A DNA stretch of 64,000 nt from Pomphorhynchus laevis. Lineage: Eukaryota > Acanthocephala > Palaeacanthocephala > Echinorhynchida > Pomphorhynchidae. Positions 22,397 to 35,006 of this stretch are shown here, piece by piece; position 1 is the stretch's first letter, and each line of letters starts with the position of its first letter. A program made the translations under genes and the position numbers. The stretch spans positions 1 through 64,000 of the forward strand of contig WNNJ02001797.1 in NCBI GenBank assembly GCA_012934845.2, given 5' to 3'. Below the pieces are notes generated by a model that was not told where the DNA came from, did not search any database, and saw nothing but the letters and a program-made list of their open reading frames with translations.

Positions 22397-22636
22397 CAGA
22401 ACGATGATCAGTTTTGATTCTTATTTATAATTAGTAATCGATCGCTTGACTCACATTAAGGAATTCTTCCCTCAAACAGTAGTTCGGATATTCGGTTCTC
22501 TTTCCAAAGTAGGATTCGCCTTGTATGTGTTGACTTTATTGTGCTAGTCTTCCACGCTGTTGTCTTTGAAGCATAAGTTTTCATATAACAGTTATCTTCA
22601 TCATGAGATACCTCATTTTAGAGTGATCAGAGTTAA
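22396..22636. repeat. right copy of the 241-bp flank
   Basis: Near-identical partner of 18275-18515, directly outside the 3' LTR; it ends AGAGTTAA and then unique sequence (TAGCGG) follows. Confidence 0.93.
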
Positions 22637-22849
22637 TAGCGGTATAATATTCCGATAGGATATCTAGAAAGCTTAAACTTGTGTTGCATTTTGGTAATTT
22701 GAACAAGTTAGGTATTCTTTTTACAGCTTCGCAGTATGCAAATTTAATAATCTATGAATGATGTGATATTTTATTTGATGTTTCGATTTGGTTTGCGTTA
22801 ACTGGTCCACTCCGAGTTTAATTCTCCATCAATCATGATTTAATAAATA

Positions 22850-23430
22850 AAGGATTTGTTAAATAATAAATTACATCGGTCGGAAAACTGTACAAAAAGA
22901 AAAACTAGGGTTTAAAAAACGATAGTCTTTGTATTGTTATCTATCAACTTCTGTTTTCTTCCAAAATCCTTACGGCCTCAGGTCCGGTGGGATCTGAATC
23001 CACTGGCTGCACCAGCGCGCCGCTCTCTGACTGAACCATTCAGGTTCTCTCACCCCCTAAGAGTTTAGTCGAGGCGGGCTATGGTCGGTAATCGCGAGAT
23101 GAGGTACTTGAGAAACCTTAGTATTTGCACTGGAGGACATCCTCTTGAGAAGAATACTAATCCTGGGATAGTTAAAGTACCTGAAAGGCGCACATGGGTT
23201 TTCCCATTTAATTACAGATGCTGAGCTCGTTTCATGGCCCACCTAGCTCTTTTTAGGATACGTGTGAGTCTATTCACTTCACCGTAATGGTGAACCCTAG
23301 ATATCTTACTCGATTTGTGGAGGTAGGGAGAGTATTGATTAATCAATATGGAAGATAAAACTGAGAGTGCTATTCTCTTATGTTTTTTCTTTGTGGCAAG
23401 GGCGCCATGAAAGACGACCGCTTGCGATCA
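22850..23430 (-). mobile_element. LINE-C 3' fragment, decayed
   Basis: Nucleotide similarity to 4736-5250 is clear across the segment (for example GCACCAGCGCGCCG near 23010 and CTGAACCATTCAGG). Stops fill every minus-strand frame. It covers the C-terminal end of the LINE-C ORF2 and ends at about 23430. The preceding 22637-22849 holds nothing recognisable. Confidence 0.8.
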
Positions 23431-23929
23431 ATCACGATTGCTAAACGCATTGCTAACTTCATACAGAGAAGCGGTATTTCCAAAATTTTCTGGTGAACAA
23501 TTGACACACGGTTGTTTTCGACGAGCACATATTCATGACTTACAAACGAGAACTAATTCAAAAATGATTGTAACGTTCGGACGATCAAAAAATTACAAAA
23601 AAGCTGCAGCTGAAGAAATGGCAAATTCTAACAAAAAAGAAGATTATCAGGTATATTCCGATTCATAAATCAACGATCCTAAGGTCAGTAATGTTTTCGT
23701 CGATGCAGGGGATAGGGAGTTATTCCCCCAATTCCTAAACTGGCCAATCTGGGCATTATAAAACTAATTAAGCCCCTAGAGAGGCACTTGATGTATAATG
23801 TTTTTATGAGAAAGTTCGCTTCTAATCAAAAAACAGTCATATAGAAACAGACATCAAAATTTATTTTGCTACACAAGATATCCTTGACGATTACGCACGA
23901 TTTTTTATACTAATTTAAAAGAATTCGGT
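23431..23929. other. unidentified segment with one short ORF
   Basis: An open frame at 23438-23668 (76 codons, basic, ending YQVYSDS) has no family I can name. Its last residues faintly recall the start of some LINE RNase H domains (YSDGS), but that is too little to assign. The rest has no coding signal. Confidence 0.35.
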
Positions 23930-24140
23930 ATGTTTGAACGAAAGCCTATCATGGCTTCACTGAAAATCACAAACCTACCGGTCCATTTGGACGAATCTGA
24001 CATAGTATCGATGAAAAGTTTTTACAAAATATCTGATGTTCGCCCTTTGATGGGGAAAAATGGTTTCCCCATTTCCGTTGAATTCTGCTCAGCGCCGCTG
24101 AAGTATGCGGGATCCCTGGCCCACACAGCATGCAACCCAT
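23930..24140 (+). mobile_element. RRM-like ORF1 fragment, possibly LINE-C
   Basis: Short frame beginning MFERKPIMASLKITNLPVHL with a later PISVEF; the hydrophobic pattern resembles an RRM-like fold as found in LINE ORF1 proteins. It lies just upstream of LINE-A copy 2, and LINE-C ORF1 with a zinc knuckle resumes directly downstream of that copy (27.87 kb). I infer that LINE-A inserted into LINE-C ORF1. Confidence 0.4.
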
Positions 24141-24261
24141 AAATGGGATTTAATTTAAACTTCAAAATTGTTAGCAGGTAAGAGTTTACTTATTCTCACT
24201 GTAGCCGGTGCCATTAAAGGGGGCCCTGGATTTCTAGCTGCATCCTATCTAGCTGCTCCAC

Positions 24262-24912
24262 TATCCTTCCACTCATAACCTTTCCTCACATCGCTTGCCA
24301 CCCGCTTTATTATCATTATCCTCTATGTCTCCTGTCGTCAAACCAAATCCCTCCAAATCATCAACTGCCAGCTCTTCTATCGTGATCTCACCTACTCACG
24401 TCAGTCGTCCTCCTTTACGGAAGCGCTTTGCTTCTCGCGATCGTTGCGTCATTGTTACTAATATCACGCCTTCTAACTCCTTATCTCCACAAGCACGTCT
24501 GGACCACGATGTTTCCGCCTTCAGATCCATCCTCTCGTCTATTGTTCCTGCGGATAAACCATCCTTTTTCAAGGACATTTATCCAGTCGCATTCATCCGT
24601 CTAAACAAATCTTCTCAATCTAATCATTCCCAGCCCCCTCTCCTAAAAATTGTTTTCAAGCATCGCTCTCACGCGTCTTCTGTCCTCTCTCAACGATTCA
24701 AACTCATGTCATCTTCAACCACTCGAATTTTCCCCGATCGCGCCCCTTCCGAAATCGCTCAAATCTCTTCAGCCCGCATCGAAAAACGTCGTCGCGAGGA
24801 AAACGGCGAAACTTCACTCGCCATCCGAAACATAGACGGAAATTTTCAAATTGTCCACACCCGTCCAAAAATTCGATGGCGCTCCATCTCTCCTATGTGT
24901 CTTCTCCACTAG
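24262..24912 (+). CDS. LINE-A copy 2 ORF1 (5'-truncated)
   Basis: Frame open from the truncation point to the TAG at 24910-24912; the first ATG is at 24295. It carries the conserved ORF1 C-terminal half (DRCVIVTNIT, ARLDHDVSAFRSIL, LLKIVFKHRSHASSVL, ARIEKRRREENGE). The Leu codon mutated to a stop in copy 1 is intact here. The N-terminal PHD-like finger is absent. The role, by family, is element RNA binding. It overlaps the ORF2 ATG at 24876 by 37 bases in a different frame, suggesting that ORF2 is reached by re-initiation or a similar route. Confidence 0.85.
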   Translation, partial: YPSTHNLSSHRLPPALLSLSSMSPVVKPNPSKSSTASSSIVISPTHVSRPPLRKRFASRDRCVIVTNITPSNSLSPQARLDHDVSAFRSILSSIVPADKPSFFKDIYPVAFIRLNKSSQSNHSQPPLLKIVFKHRSHASSVLSQRFKLMSSSTTRIFPDRAPSEIAQISSARIEKRRREENGETSLAIRNIDGNFQIVHTRPKIRWRSISPMCLLH

Positions 24913-27775
24913 TCTCTTTCGCCACAGCACACGGTTTCCGCCTCGGTCTCCTCAACACTAGATCTATTCTCAATAAATCCGATCTTATCCTCAACCTATT
25001 CACCAAGCAATCCATCGATCTCTTCTGCCTCACCGAATCCTGGCACTCAGATTCCGACGACCTTTCCATTCGCCGTCTGCTCTCTGCCGGTTGCTCCCTA
25101 GTCGAATCCGCCCGCCCCCTCAGCTCATGCCCTTCTAAATCCTCTAATCATGGCGGCATCGTCGCATTCGCGCGTCACCCAGCGTCTCTTCGCAAAATCA
25201 ATCCCCCTTTCAGTCCTTGCTCTTTTGAATTGCTCACTTGTCGTTATTCTAACCCGATCACTCTAGATCTCGCCATTGTATACCGTCCTGGTTCATCAGC
25301 TCCTACTGCCTTATTTTTTACCAAACTCGGTAACCTCCTTTCTCATTGTGCTTTGTCCTCAATCCCTTCACTCGTTCTAGGCGACTTCACTATTCGCCTA
25401 GACGGACCCTCTTCCACGGATTCCATCCGGTTCATCAACATTCTATCCAACTACAATTACAAACTAATCTCCACTGCCCCCACACATATACTTGGTGGGG
25501 CACTCGACATCATCGCTGTCCCCGATCATTTTGCTGCCTACACCTCACTGTCCATCTCTGATCCTGGTCTATCCGATCACTTTCTTATCACCCTTGATCT
25601 CGCTCGCAACCACACCCCTCCTCACACACCTACAATCCTACGTCGCCCTTGGAGAAATCTTGACCTTTCCCTTCTCCGCTCTGCCTTACTCAAATCGTCT
25701 CTATCATTACCCACAATAACATATTCATCTCCTCACGATCTCGCCTTTCTTTTCGATTCTGAACTCACATCCACTCTCGATATTCTCTTGCCCTTCAAGT
25801 CTCACCCACACCGTCGCTTGCACCGTGCCCCATGGTTTGACATCCAATGCCTACTCTCAAAAGCGTCGACTCCGCCATGCTTTTCGAGTCTATCACCGCT
25901 CTCTCAGACGCGATTTCCGCTCGATCACTCCGTCTTTCCGTGATTCCTATCTTGCTCTTCGCCGGTCTCATCTCAACCTACTACGTACCAAATGCAACTC
26001 CTTCTGGCAGCATAAAATCATCACTTCATTCAACTCTAAGACTCTCTGGCATACTTTTAACTCAATCCTGGCTCGTTCCTCTACGCCTTGCAACATCAAT
26101 GCTAATGATTATTCGTCATTTCTCCAGACTAAAGTATCCACGCTGCTCTCTCACACCCCGGTCTCCATCCTATTCCACTCTGCCCAGTCTACTCTCATCC
26201 TTCCTGAACTCTTTCATCTTCTCCCTGTATCACCTACAGAAGTATCATCTGTCCTCATGTCCTTGCCCAACAAAACCTCACCTGCCGATCCCCTGCCTAC
26301 CCACATATTAAAATCTATATGCTCATCGATATCCCCATTTCTCACAACCTTGTTTAACTCGTCCATCCGCAGTCGTATCTTCCCTTCACACTGGAAATCC
26401 GCAATCGTTCGTCCCCTCCTTAAGAAACAATCGCTCGACCCCTCCCTTCCTTCTAGCTATCGCCCCATTTCACTACTCCCTACTCTTTCTAAGCTCTTAG
26501 AACGCCTCATCTTAATACAAATCAACGCTTATCTCTCCTCATCCAATCTGTACCCTCCTTTCCAATCCGCTTTCCGCTCTAATCACTCGACAGAAATCGC
26601 ATGCATAAAAGTGTACAACGACTTACTCATTTCTCGAGACAAGGCTCTATATAGTGTTCTCATCTCCCTCGACCTCTCCTCCGCATTCGACATTGTCGAC
26701 CACTCCGTCCTCCTTTCTCGCCTTCGTTATGATTACGGCTTTTCTTCCTCCTCCGTAGCTTGGTTCGCCTCATATCTATCCGACCGTTCCTTTCGCGTCT
26801 GTTCTAATTCATCATCCTCCCCTCCCATCCCTATTTTTTGCGGGGTTCCACAAGGTTCAGTCCTAGGTCCCCTGCTTTTCTCTCTTTTGCTTGGCGATCT
26901 CTCTCCATTTATCAAACCTTACTCCTTTAACGTCATGCAATACGCCGATGACATTCTAATCTATGCTCATGCACCCGCACATCGCATACACGATATCGCC
27001 ATTTCTGCCTCCAACTGTCTCTCTTCTATCTACAAGCGTCTCTCCAATCTCCATCTCGTTCTAAACGCCGAAAAGTCCAAAATAATGTGGATCCTTCCCC
27101 GAAAACCAAGCATATCTCCTCCCATTGTATCTTTTGCCTCATCGATCATCCCTGTAGTCCACAATCTCACTTTCTTAGGCTTCCATTTCGATGTTAACCT
27201 TTCCCTTAAACCCTTCGTCCGTGACAAGGTCTGCTCGTCTAACTTAATTCTTCGTGACATCCGCCGTATCCGCCCCCTTATCGACTTCCGTTCTTGTATG
27301 TCTCTTCTTTCATCGCTTCTTTTCCCTAAAATCGATTACTGCCTTAGCCTTTTCGCCAATTCTCCAAAATCCATCATCCTACCCCTTACAACGAATAATC
27401 AACACCGCCGTTCGAGTGCTCTTTCGCCTCCGTCGCTTCGACCACACATCCACATATTTTGCCCAACTCTCCTGGCCCACCATCCACATCCGCATCAAAC
27501 TCCGCCTTCTTCTCATTACTTTTCGTCTCATCGCTGTCGGCTCCCCATCGTTCATCAACCTTCCTTTCTTAGACGATACTCGCCCCACCTCGCTATCGCT
27601 TCGTTCCTGTCATACCCTCTTACTCCACGTTCCTAATTACTCCAACAACTACGGTCTCCGATCCTTCCTCGTCGCCGCCTCACTCGCCTGGAATCAACTC
27701 CCTCTCGACGTCCGCCGCGCTCCCTCTTTTATCACATTCAAACACCTCCTCCGTTCACACCTTCTCGACACCTGA
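24876..27775 (+). pseudogene. LINE-A copy 2 ORF2: APE endonuclease and reverse transcriptase
   Basis: About 966 codons in three frames joined by single-base insertions: an extra A near 25858 (four A where copy 1 has three) and an extra T near 27387. The endonuclease motifs are LLNTRSI, LFCLTESW, IVYRPG and LSDHFL; the motif that reads LGDFN in copy 1 reads LGDFT here, losing a catalytic Asn. The reverse transcriptase has PISLLPTLSK, SLDLSSAFDIVDH, GVPQGSVLGPLLFS and MQYADDILIYAHAP, all intact. The C-terminal domain ends LLRSHLLDT, stop at 27775. Without the two insertions it would be nearly full length; the Asn change suggests it could not cut DNA normally anyway. Confidence 0.93.
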
Positions 27776-27860
27776 TTCACAGTTTTGTTTTTGTTGTGGT
27801 CATGTAAGCGTGCGCTGGCACGCATTTGCCACGTTAAAATAAATCTTTTTTTTTACCTGT

Positions 27861-30800
27861 GGGTGTGTAGCTCCTCCTCTTGCCTAGCTGTTGCGAACGG
27901 CAGCAAATGTATGCCCCCCATCCTGCTTTAATTGTGGGGGGAGACATGCGGTCTGGAGTAGGAGATGCTGTATCTTTAAGGCATACTCCAATAAGTTTGT
28001 CTCGGCTGGTTCGAGAAAACTCATTTCCTTTTCATATGCCGCTGCCACGGCTCCTTCGTTCGCCGGTTCCAGAATGTCTGACCATGAATTATTTCGCGTG
28101 ATGAATATTAGGGCAGCAGCTTCCCGTAAAAAACTAAAGAGCTCGTGATGTCCTTATTCTCAGCGCTCCTTAAATCACCCACAGTTCCGGTGAGTTCTGT
28201 GATTCCAGTTTCTAAGAAGAGGGGGCATCGGCCAACCCCATCTCCTACTTAAAGATAGGGAAGTTGCTGAAGGTAAACGGGGAAATGAAGACGCTGCCCT
28301 AGGGCAAGTACTTACACTGGACGGAGCTGGTGACGGGAAGGGAAACCTTCCATGCACCTAGCTCTGTCTAGGTAGGCAATCCCCCTATCCAATTAATCCA
28401 TCACAATGCAGAGTACTCGTGAGCCTTCTTCACTGAATATCCTTCAGTAGAATTTGGGAGGTGCTTCTGTCCTTAGACTTCTATCTAATAGAGATGCAGA
28501 TGTTATAGTCCTTCAGGAGACGCAGTCTATCCTTCTCCCCCAGGACGTTACTCGATTTATTCAAAAGCATATATGTTCCCACTATACTCCGTACATTACC
28601 CCACCTCACTCCTCTTCATCTTTATGACTCTTGACCTTAGTTAAGTGCTCCTTAAAGTCTTCCCGCCTTTTAAATTACTCGTGTCCAGCCATATCTTGTT
28701 CGGTAGTCTCTCTGTAAAAACGGTGAACGCCTCAGTCTAGCCAATGTCTACATCCGTCCAGGAGAGATTCACAAGAACCGTGACCTCCTGGATGGTATTA
28801 TTGATAGCGGCTATGACATGGTACTATGTGACTTCAACGACAGAACTTGTCGTTGGATTAATGCAGGACTCCGCAGAGCAAGGAACGGTTATCTTATTCA
28901 CAAACCACCTTCTCCCACCAATCATTGCACATCAACGAATTCACTCCTCGACTTATTACTGATCCAGAGGTGGTTGTTAAAACCCTTATATACGGAGCAG
29001 TCGCGACAACATCTGTCCACCTCTCATGACCTAATCGCTGGCGGATAGAAGAGGATACGTTGATTCAAAGGTGATTCCACTTTGACCCGATCAGAGTGGC
29101 TTTCTTTCTGGCTGCTATCCAACGCTTCCCCCGAATTGGTAATGAGAGTTTTACCGGATTTAATTCCTACCTCTCTTCGCAAGCTACCGCATTTCTATCG
29201 ACTACCTACAAAATGTCGCATTTACAATCCCACTCCGACGAAACTCAAGGTCATAGCAAAAATTGCTGAACCTCCATAATCTCTATGCTTCCGCCAAACA
29301 GGCCCTTTAGAATGAATACTGGGCTACTAGACATAGGTTCCAGCTGAGTAGGGATAGGGCGAGTATTGCTCGTCTTAACCCTTCTCAGTATTTTTGGAAG
29401 ATATTCAAGAAGGAGAAGTTTGTTTTTTGGAAGGATAGGGCATTGGGTTAGATCGGTAGTATAGGCCTTGAAAACGTTTTTTAAGAGTCACTAGCCCTAC
29501 ACAATTATGGAGCCACGCAATTACCTCAACCAATCCCGCCTTCGGGTGACTATAGGAGTAGAGACTTATCTGTCACAGATATTCTCAATGCCTGGGGGCC
29601 TTTTCTGGGCACATCTAAATCCGTCGCTCCACTCTCTTATCCTGTCTGTCAGATTTTGACAGCCGAACCAAAAAGGGAGGTGTCCGTTACAATGCTATTA
29701 GCCACCTCATCCGATGTGGCCGGCATCAACATTAGCAGGAGAATTTTTATTCCTAAAATGTATCCAGTCTCTTGTCCTAAAGACCTGCGGCCCATTTCGA
29801 TTCAAAATTCCCTCGTCTCGATCTACGAAAAAGCGCTTGCGCGTAGAATCTGCGATCATCTGAGTAGGCGAAATTTAATTCTACCTGGTTTCCATGAATT
29901 CGTCAAAAGTCGCTCGGTCCGGTCCATTCAGCGGTTGGTGAAGTGCATCGGTTTTGTCAGGAGAATAAGCATCAACTCGCTGTGGCTGTTTATCTTGATT
30001 TTCCGCTGCATTTGACTGCATCTCCATTCCCTTTGTTATCTCGTATCTCAGGTCCCTCAGGTTGCCTGCAAGAATTGTTAAGAGGGTGGAGATACTGCTG
30101 CACTCCAAGCGATTCGTTTATGAACACGACCCTGATGCGCGTCAGTTCTACCCTATTACGGATGTGCCTCAGGGTTCCACTCTCTGTCCTATCTTATATC
30201 TTGCTGCCTCCATTGAACTCTTTAAAGTATTTAAACGCGAACAACGTCTAGTCGTATATGCTGATGATACCACAGCCCTGTTTTCTGGACGCAGGTGCTA
30301 AGACGTAGTCTCAGACATCAGCCGTTTCTTTTTAAGATTAAAAGACATAAGTCCAATCTTATTTTAAACTCCGCCAAATCGCAGATGGTTGTCTTTCATG
30401 GCGCCTCTGCGACTAAGCAAAAGCTCAAGAGATTAGCACTCTCTGCCTTCTCCTCCATTTTGATTAATAAACCCCTCCCTATATTCACGAGTCGAGTAAA
30501 ATACTTGGGGTTCACCGTTACGGTGAACTGTTCGTCGAAAGCTGACCTGGATAGACTCAAACGTATCCTGAAGAAAGCTAGGTGGGCCCTGAAACGGGCC
30601 TAACATCTGTTATTGAAAGTGAAAACCCAGGTGCACCTTTGTGGCACCTGGGCTATCGGATTAGTTTTCTTTTTGAAAGGTCGTCTCCTAGAGCAAAGAC
30701 TAAGGTTTCAAAGCTTCTTGTCTCTGGTTTACCCAGCATAGTCCGCGCCGATTGGAATCTTCGGGGGGTGGGTGGAGAAGACCCCGGGTGGTTCAGTTGG

Positions 30801-30990
30801 AAAGCGGTGTGTTGGATCGGTTGGGGGGGGCTCAGATCTCCCTAGATCTGTGGTCATAGTTTTGGAAGTTGAAGACTAAAGTAAATGGCTGGTTGAATTG
30901 ACTATGTTTTGTTGACTAGTTTTCTGTCTTTCCATGTTTTCTCTTCGATTTTTGTGTATTTAAAAAAGTCTTTATTATTATTTACTTACA
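27861..30990 (+). mobile_element. LINE-C, Jockey-like, near full span but decayed
   Basis: ORF1 end: a zinc knuckle CFNCGGRHAVWSRRC (from about 27924). ORF2: APE endonuclease start at about 28400 (LNILQ, DADVIVLQETQSI), a GDFN-like CDFNDRTCRW near 28825, and TNSLLDLLLIQR. Reverse transcriptase: LRPISIQNSLVSIYEKALAR (29785-29850), VPQGSTLCPILY near 30170, and VVYADDTTALFSG near 30255. The C-terminal part NLILNSAKSQMVVFHG, VKYLGFTVTVN and RLKRILKKARWALKRA (30350-30600) matches 4736-5311. Multiple frameshifts and stops. It ends near 30990 in a TTAC-type tail. The 5' part of ORF1 probably lies upstream of LINE-A copy 2. Confidence 0.85.
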
Positions 30991-33549
30991 AACGGCAGCT
31001 TGACCGTTGCATTAACGACTTTTTAAAATACCTGTATGGATTCCATTCGGCATAATACTTTTCAGTTGTCAGGTGTGATTTGTCAGTTGCATGGTTTTAT
31101 AATGCAATTATAAAATTTATTATAATTTGTCAGTTGCATTGTTTTACATATTTTGTCAGTTGCATGGTTTCGGCATGGGTAAAAGTTAAGGAATTGCAAA
31201 AAATAAAATGTCGTTTGCATTGAAATAATTCAATTATTATTTGTAATTCAAATATTTTTATTAAAGATTAATATTATATAGAATTTAAAGCATAACCAAG
31301 AGACTGTTAGGTTTATCCGCTCTTGTCAAACTCAATAATTTGCACTTGAAGATTATTGCATTGGACGCTATAATCACATTTAATATAAGATATTCAGTTG
31401 ACTGCCATTCTGTGAATATAAGAATAATTTTTGTTTACTATTTAAACAATTAATATAAAATCGTGATATTAAACATTATCTTTTAAATATTTAATGTCTG
31501 AATATTCAATAAATCTTTAATTTAAATTGAGAACTTCCTTAATTTGATTTCTTTCGATTTTAGATTTGAATGTTTTAATTTTGTTTTATTATATATCGTG
31601 TTAAATACTGTGGTCATGAGGTAATATAACAAGTTAAGTTCGACACGAATGCAATTCTTTACGATTTTTATGTGTTCAATAATAATCGTCTTTTAAAGTA
31701 CGTTGAATATTTCATTCACTGTGAATAAAATATGTGTTCTTTTTAAATAATGTTGATTTCGATTGCAATTTGTAAGGTTTAAAATATTATAAAGTAATCG
31801 TTTCGTTTTTTATTACCTCACTGAGTTATTGTAAATATATTTTAAAATAAAATATATTATATATAAAGTGGTAGCAATAAATTTTGAAATTTTATAAGAA
31901 AAAGTAGAATATGAAGCTACAGTGACTTATGACTATTTTAAGTTTGACGTTTTTAATTTAAAACTCACGTTTTTAATTCTCTACTCAATTCACAACTTAA
32001 TCAGAAATTTCTTCAGAAATTTATTAGTCACAGTGATGACCATTCACAATTTTAGAGTAAATCTACAATTTATCGAACACTTATTATATTATATTAGATA
32101 TTTGTATATATTTGTATATAATATATATTATATATATTTGATATTTGATATTTATTTGATTTATTTCGTCAGTATTATTGAATATATTTTTTTGTGGTTT
32201 TTTGGAATAAATTAAAAAGGTGAATTGTATTTTGTTTCAGATTGAATATGAATGGATTTATATGCGGTGGTCATTTATTGATAAATGCATTTCATTTTGA
32301 ACATCTTTATTTATTAAGTTAAATTAAATTTAGCGCACAACCTACATTAGTAGATATAGATATATTTGAAGGCTTTAACGATAACTCGCTGCACTATCTT
32401 CGTTAGTAAAAAATCATTTGCCAAGTTTTCCTGTTTGTATGCATTCGCTATAGAATTTTTTGCTATTTTGCCACTACGATTGTCGCACGTCAATCGTGCA
32501 TGCATTAGAGATATGTTTCTCTATGTACAAGTCGACAGCGTTCGCCTTTTCCACTTTTTGAATCCCTTTGATTTCCCGCAATGTATATGGCGTAGAAAGC
32601 AATTAATTCATCGCAATTTCACCTTAAAATAATCTTAATTTTAATCACGCCATCGTGTACTCTTTGTATAGACTAATGTATTATCACAGAAATCATGACC
32701 GTCGGTATTCTTTCGGTTTTCTGTCGCTATTATCAGATAAAATCTACTTTTAGCACAGTGCGTATTACGTTTAAAAAAAGCACGTTTTACAGATTTGTGC
32801 GTAATCGTATTAGCCGTCGTTGTTCACCTAAAATAATTTAAGTTGTTCACTTAAATTATCTATTACATAAACAGAGAATAGTGAACACGTCCTTTATGAG
32901 AAAGAAAACATTGTAACCAAGTTGTATTGCGATCAAACCAAGTACGTAAGCGTTTTCCGGCATTTTTGAAGCACTTTTGACACGGCGAATTTTCGCCACA
33001 AAGTTAATGATTGTTAATGATTGTTTTAATTCATTAAAGGTAAGCAAAACATAATTTTTTGACGGTTCTAAGACACTTAATCGCATGTTTAAGCTGCGAA
33101 AGTATACAGTTAGTTATAGGTATTGAATGATTATTTAATATTTTGTCGCATGTTTAAGCTGCAAAAGTATACTGCTAGATATTAATTGATTATTTAATAT
33201 TTTAATTTAATAATTAAATATTTTGATTATTAAATAATTTGAGACTTTCCAACCTTATTTTACTTGGGTTTCTTTTTGTTAATATTTTCTTACGTGGGTA
33301 ACCTACACGAATGTACACGATTAAAGCCGTCGATTGAGGTTAAATCCGTATTATAAGTTTTTCTTCTTCAACAGCGATGATGTCATTTAGCAAGATTATT
33401 AACTTGATATAAAAGTAAATTATATAAAATCTTAATTATTTATAATTATTTATTACTTTAATTTTATTTAGCTCATTTTTAATTTATAAAATACGAAGAT
33501 TCAGTTGGCTGATTTGATTATTTATTGTTTAATTAATTATTATATAATT

Positions 33550-33668
33550 GTCCAATGATACGTTCGATGTGCTATTCAATTGTTCAGGGCGTTTAAACAT
33601 CGAGAGGAATAATATAATGTTATAAATGTCAAATATAATGTTATAATGTTTAAACGCCCTTAACAATA
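33550..33668. repeat. inverted-repeat element, GTCCAATGATACG family
   Basis: Begins GTCCAATGATACGTTCGATG and carries GGGCGTTTAAACAT, whose complement ATGTTTAAACGCCC lies at about 33646-33659. The same family forms the terminal repeats of the element at 50118-50444. Confidence 0.75.
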
Positions 33669-34380
33669 GTATTTAATTATTTAAATTATATTTATCATTA
33701 TTTTTAATTTATAATATAAAATATGTATACTTAGTTAGCTGCCATCTAATCCTGATAGTTTATTAAATTATGAATAATATAAAATATGTATACTCAGTTA
33801 GCTGCCATATAATCCTGATAGTTTATTAAATTATATTTTACTTGTTCACTAATAATTTCGTTTAAAATAATTATAATTTATTTAATGTTTAAATATAATC
33901 ATTTTTATATTTCAATTATTAAAACGAAAAATTGAATATAATAGCTGCTTTGCTTTTATGTATTCGACTATTTGACCTTCAAGTTTATTTATGAAAATAG
34001 ATAAAACTTGATCTATCAAATTTTATCTGTAGTTTAATTCGTGCATTTATGATGTAATTATAACATACATACTCCTGTCGGTTACAATGCATTATTTACA
34101 TTATGACACTACTTTGCCAAATTCTTCCAGCTTCATTAGTTTTAACAAACCAAATTCTTAGCAGAACTAAAAACGCTAATCTGAAAGAAACAAATATACA
34201 CGTGTCCGCGTTAATTTAAAAAGCTGAAAATTGAAAGAACAAAATATCTTGAAAATATGGAAGTTAAATAAATGTTTTATTTTAAGTTATTGTCTGAAAA
34301 TATTTAGCCTCAAAAAATTAAAGTAATGTTTAGTGATGTTTAACTAAAGTAAATTTCTGAGGTTTCAAATCATTAGCTTA

Positions 34381-35006
34381 GGCATAATTAATTACCCACA
34401 CGAGCAAATTTCTTTTATATAAATTTTTACAACGTTTCGGTCATACACAGTAACCTTTATCACGATAGTAGTTTTGTAAAACTACTATTATATATTACTA
34501 TATTCTTATTCTTCAGCTTGTATGAAGGTCATCTAGCCATCGTTGCTTGGGTAAACGTTTCGGACGTTTACCTCTGATCTCGTACTTTAAGGCGGTATTT
34601 GCAAGGGAGCAATATATATTATTGCTACTTTTATTATCTATTATATATTATTAGATAATAGATTGTATATTGCAAGGGAGTTATGTATTAAATATAAACC
34701 AATATTATATATTAATATAATATTAATATTATATTATTTTTTTGAGCAATTTATGAATAATTGTAATTCATTGAAATGTGGATTGATTGGAATAATAATT
34801 CTGTAATTACAATATTAATGTAATGAATACAAGAGTCGGGTATTTATAATAAATGAGTTAGTGAATGATGCTCTTACTAAATGATTAGGCATAATAAATT
34901 ATCCACCGATCAAATTTCTTTTATATAAATTTTTACAATGTTTCGGTCATACACAGTAACCTTTATCAAGATAGTAGTTTTGAAAAACTACTATTATATA
35001 TTACTA
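34381..35006 (-). repeat. direct repeat pair of PLE-terminus type
   Basis: Two near-identical copies of about 120 bases: 34381-34500 and 34888-35006. On the minus strand each contains ACCGAAAC preceded by a GGTTAC/GTATGACC imperfect stem and TGATAA, followed by GTTGTAAAAATTT. It resembles the decayed hammerhead-like box often found in PLE terminal regions. Each also has an 11-base-arm hairpin (34465-34488 in the first). Confidence 0.6.

Larger units (their letters stand above)
24262..27854 (+). mobile_element. LINE-A copy 2 (5'-truncated, best-preserved coding)
   Basis: Alignment with copy 1 starts at 24262 (equivalent to about 7335), so the minisatellite and PHD-finger end of ORF1 are missing. 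ORF1 and ORF2 follow in the same overlapping arrangement. The 3' end has the stem-loop 27808-27823 (GCGTGC, loop GCTG, GCACGC), AATAAAT and a T-run to 27854. Only two one-base insertions interrupt ORF2. Similarity to copy 1 is high, so the two insertions are probably young. Confidence 0.93.

Noticed and set aside
18275-22636. Split direct repeats of a DIRS/PAT-type element
   Set aside because: The element encodes an aspartic protease and a DDE integrase and has a polypurine tract and short TG...CA LTRs, so it is Gypsy; tyrosine-recombinase elements lack these.
32856-33086. Minus-strand 76-codon ORF (MRLSVLEPSKN...)
   Set aside because: No recognisable motif, repeated sequence at its 5' end (33082-33203), no supporting splice or neighbour context.
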